Source: an uncultured Klebsiella sp. (GTDB lineage: Bacteria; Pseudomonadota; Gammaproteobacteria; Enterobacterales; Enterobacteriaceae). From it: DNA of 6,212 nt. Shown here piece by piece: positions 3,855 through 6,212 of the stretch. The position numbers were made by a program, and so were the translations under genes. The notes under the pieces are model-generated. The model made no database searches. It was not told where the DNA came from and saw only the letters and a program-made list of their open reading frames with translations. Location of the stretch: positions 1 to 6,212 of the forward strand of contig CABUCP010000210.1 of NCBI GenBank assembly GCA_902490055.1, read 5' to 3'. Position 1 is the stretch's first letter. Every line of letters starts with the position of its first letter.

Positions 3855-6212
3855 ATGGAACACCATCTCGGCGATTTCAGCATCACGGTTCGCGATATCC
3901 GCCAGTACAGTCCGCCGGAAAGCGACGGACTGACGTTACTGTGGCTACTGGAAGGCAATGCGACGCTACGTCACGGTGACGCGCTGCGGCAGATACGGGG
4001 TGATGAACTGGCGCTGATTAACCGTCGTCAGCGCTGGCAGCTCTCCGCCGAGCAGGCGAATGCGGTGATGATCCTGCACCTTACCGCCGGGTGGCTCACG
4101 CGTCTGGATAGTGATTTTTTTGCCTGCGATTATCGAGTCAGCGCCGAAAACATGGATGCGGCAGACACGTTGCGCCAGTTGATGCGCCAGCTACTGGTGG
4201 CCGGTCTGGTCAATCATCAACCGCGCTACCGGCTGGAGGCCAACCGCTGGCTTAGTGAAATAGTCCTGCTACTGGCGACGCGTTTTACCCACCCCATTGT
4301 ACCCAGCCTACGGCGCGGCGCTGAAAACTGGAGCCGACGGATTATCAACGTAGTGGCGCGCATTGAAGCCAACTATCAGCGACGACTTTCGCTGCAGGAA
4401 GTGGCCGCCGCCGAGTTCGTCTCTGAAGCCTGGCTCTCGCGCCTGTTTCATAAAGAGGTCGGCGTCAGCTTCGTGCAGTACATTACCGCGCTGCGCCTTG
4501 GCAAAGCCGCCGAGCAGTTGCTGACGACCCGCCGCTCGGTGCAACAGGTGGCTCAGGATAACGGCTTTGCCAGCACCCGCATCATGAGCGATCTGTTTAA
4601 GCGCCAACACGGCATGACGCCGCGGCAATTCCGCCAGCAGCAGCCCCCCTCCGCCGCCCGCCCGCGCGTCAACCTCAGTGAAATCTGGTATCCGGTGGCG
4701 GTAGAGCGCCTTTATGCCCGCCTCAACGAGGCAGAAAAAAACAGCGAAGATGCGCCGCCGTTATTGCTTAACCCGCGACAGACGCGGCTGATAGATGTAC
4801 GCCAGTTGCCGACTCGCGCGCCGTCGCTGCGGCATACCCGAACGATCGTCACCGTCCGCGAACTCGATGATTTACTGCGCGAAGATGTCCGGCGCGAATT
4901 AGAACAGCTGGAGCAAACGTTGCCAGTGTACGGCATCGATATTCACGATCCGTTTCTCAGCAGCCGCCTGTTCGGCGAAGGCTGGGATGACCCGACGCTC
5001 GCGGGATACGCCTGTTGGTACAACTTACAGCAGCTATTTAGCTGGCTGGCGCAAAAAGGCTGGACGGTAGTGCTGCATACTGGTTTAACTACCCGCTGCG
5101 ATTTACTGCAGCGTTTTTTACAACTCGCGGCCAATCACTTCCCACCGGCAACGGTAGCTAGCTGGCGTTTCGTCTGGCATTGGTCGCCGCAGGCCAGTGA
5201 AGCCGCGCGTCAACTGGCGTGGCGCCAGCAGCGCGAGGTGCTCGCCGCCGCGCTACCGCAACTGCAGATGGGTATTTGGCATCGTTTTCCGGAAAGCGGA
5301 ATTGCCGACGATCCGCTCCTCCATTCTCCGCTGCTTAGCGAAGCTGACTTTCTCGCCTGTCAGGCGGATGCCAATGAGCTGCTTGACCTGGCGCAGGCCG
5401 ATAGCAGCAAACTTGCCGCCAGCGAAAGCTATCCGCGGCAAAAACTACGCCAGATCCACAACGCGCTGCGCCAGCGACAGCTGTCCTTACCGCTTTGGCT
5501 GCTGTCGTGGAATACGTTGACCGGCGACACCCGCGATACTAACGGCCGCTTTTTCCGCGGCGCGCTATTAATGGATAACCTGTTGGGTATTGCCGACCAG
5601 GTGTGGCTGGCGGGTTTCTGGCTCAACTCGGGGTTGCAGGGGGAAGCGCAGGCCAACGGTAAGCTCGATACCTCCAGCCTGGCGCTGCACTACCTGCATG
5701 GTCTGCCGCGCCCGGTGCACTGGGTATTATGGCTATGGCGGCGCCTGCGCGGCGAAGTGTTAATCAACGACAAAAACCTGCTGTTACTGCGCCATAACGA
5801 CCACTATCAGTTGCTGTTACGTAATACGGTCATTTTTAACCCCTGGCTGTCGAGTGAAGAGGCGTTTACTCAGCGTTTCCGACAGCCCTATACCCTGCGG
5901 CTTGAAGGACTGGAGGGGCGCTGGCGCATCAAGCAGCACCTGTTCGATCAGCATCACGGCGCGCTGTTTCCGCTGTTTGAGGCATTTCGCAGCCGCAGCG
6001 GCCCGGACGAAGAGGATTATCGCTGGTTACAACATCACGCCCGTCCGGCGCTGAGCGTGCATGAAGAACGGCTGGAGGATGGCTGGTTGCGGGTGGATTC
6101 TCTGCAGAGCAACGCGCTGGTGTTATATGAATTCACGCCGCTCGGCGACCAGAAACGTGACAACGTCACAAATACGTTTCGAGATAAAGTGCGAAGGGTT
6201 AATAATGTGTAA
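3855..6212 (+). CDS. AraC-family regulator with C-terminal GH39-like (pseudo-glycosidase) domain
   Basis: Predicted cytoplasmic transcription regulator of 785 residues, far longer than the roughly 300 of ordinary AraC proteins. Residues about 8-85 look like a cupin-type sensor. The paired AraC HTH spans about 165-262, with LSLQEVAAAEFVSEAWLSRL (178-197) and SVQQVAQDNGFASTRIMSDLF (228-248), ending MTPRQFR. After a linker, about 325-632 follows the plan of GH39 beta-xylosidase-like barrels: VRRELEQLEQ, YNLQQLFSWLAQKGW, WRFVWHWSP (437-445), LPLWLLSWNT (545-554) and PRPVHWVLWLWRRLRG; about 633-765 resembles the accompanying beta-sandwich. At the two catalytic positions (Asn-Glu-Pro and Thr-Glu-Trp in active enzymes) the glutamates are Ser444 and Ser551, so hydrolysis is unlikely and ligand sensing is the likely role. 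Similar cupin-HTH-GH39 regulators are known mainly from Firmicutes, near sugar genes. It is divergent from the amidohydrolase operon, its likely target. The stop codon TAA is the last codon of the window. Confidence 0.92.
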   Translation: MEHHLGDFSITVRDIRQYSPPESDGLTLLWLLEGNATLRHGDALRQIRGDELALINRRQRWQLSAEQANAVMILHLTAGWLTRLDSDFFACDYRVSAENMDAADTLRQLMRQLLVAGLVNHQPRYRLEANRWLSEIVLLLATRFTHPIVPSLRRGAENWSRRIINVVARIEANYQRRLSLQEVAAAEFVSEAWLSRLFHKEVGVSFVQYITALRLGKAAEQLLTTRRSVQQVAQDNGFASTRIMSDLFKRQHGMTPRQFRQQQPPSAARPRVNLSEIWYPVAVERLYARLNEAEKNSEDAPPLLLNPRQTRLIDVRQLPTRAPSLRHTRTIVTVRELDDLLREDVRRELEQLEQTLPVYGIDIHDPFLSSRLFGEGWDDPTLAGYACWYNLQQLFSWLAQKGWTVVLHTGLTTRCDLLQRFLQLAANHFPPATVASWRFVWHWSPQASEAARQLAWRQQREVLAAALPQLQMGIWHRFPESGIADDPLLHSPLLSEADFLACQADANELLDLAQADSSKLAASESYPRQKLRQIHNALRQRQLSLPLWLLSWNTLTGDTRDTNGRFFRGALLMDNLLGIADQVWLAGFWLNSGLQGEAQANGKLDTSSLALHYLHGLPRPVHWVLWLWRRLRGEVLINDKNLLLLRHNDHYQLLLRNTVIFNPWLSSEEAFTQRFRQPYTLRLEGLEGRWRIKQHLFDQHHGALFPLFEAFRSRSGPDEEDYRWLQHHARPALSVHEERLEDGWLRVDSLQSNALVLYEFTPLGDQKRDNVTNTFRDKVRRVNNV

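Noticed and set aside
4827..5753. Annotating the regulator as an active beta-xylosidase
   Set aside because: Both catalytic glutamate positions are serine and the protein carries an AraC DNA-binding domain, so enzymatic activity is not supported.

Overview
The window (about 6.2 kb, GC-rich coding sequence) comes from a member of the Enterobacterales. The first gene encodes a protein nearly identical to Escherichia coli PspF, and the DNA in front of it keeps the layout of the E. coli pspF-pspA intergenic region. A Klebsiella/Raoultella/Enterobacter-type chromosome is a reasonable guess, but the genus cannot be fixed from this sequence alone.

Layout: (1) Bases 1-134 are the divergent psp control region. 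A sigma-54 promoter for pspA reads leftward out of the window (pspA itself is outside), with a candidate IHF site, a candidate PspF enhancer and a sigma-70-type promoter for pspF. (2) pspF (135-1106, +) encodes the bacterial enhancer-binding protein that activates the phage-shock operon. (3) A two-gene minus-strand operon follows: an M20D-family N-acyl-amino-acid/hippurate-type amidohydrolase (2514-3683) and then a 14-TM DHA2-type MFS transporter (1097-2488). The transporter's stop codon overlaps the end of pspF by 10 bp. (4) A 171-bp divergent control region (3684-3854) contains inverted repeats. (5) An AraC-type regulator of 785 residues (3855-6212, +) has a cupin-like N-terminus, an AraC HTH, and a long C-terminal region resembling a GH39 glycosidase whose two catalytic glutamates are replaced by serine.

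Genes 3-5 look like one catabolic/transport cassette. The regulator probably senses a ligand, perhaps with its dead glycosidase domain, and controls the divergent hydrolase-transporter operon. The hydrolase would cut an N-acyl or conjugated amino acid, and the transporter would move substrate or product. In E. coli K-12 the gene next to pspF on this side is puuE of the putrescine-utilisation cluster, so this cassette occupies a variable position beside the conserved psp locus.

The most notable points are the catalytically dead GH39-like sensor domain, and a strong intrinsic terminator for the minus-strand operon written inside the codons of pspF, which implies a 3' tail antisense to pspF. No RNA genes, insertion sequences, CRISPR arrays or prophage genes were seen.
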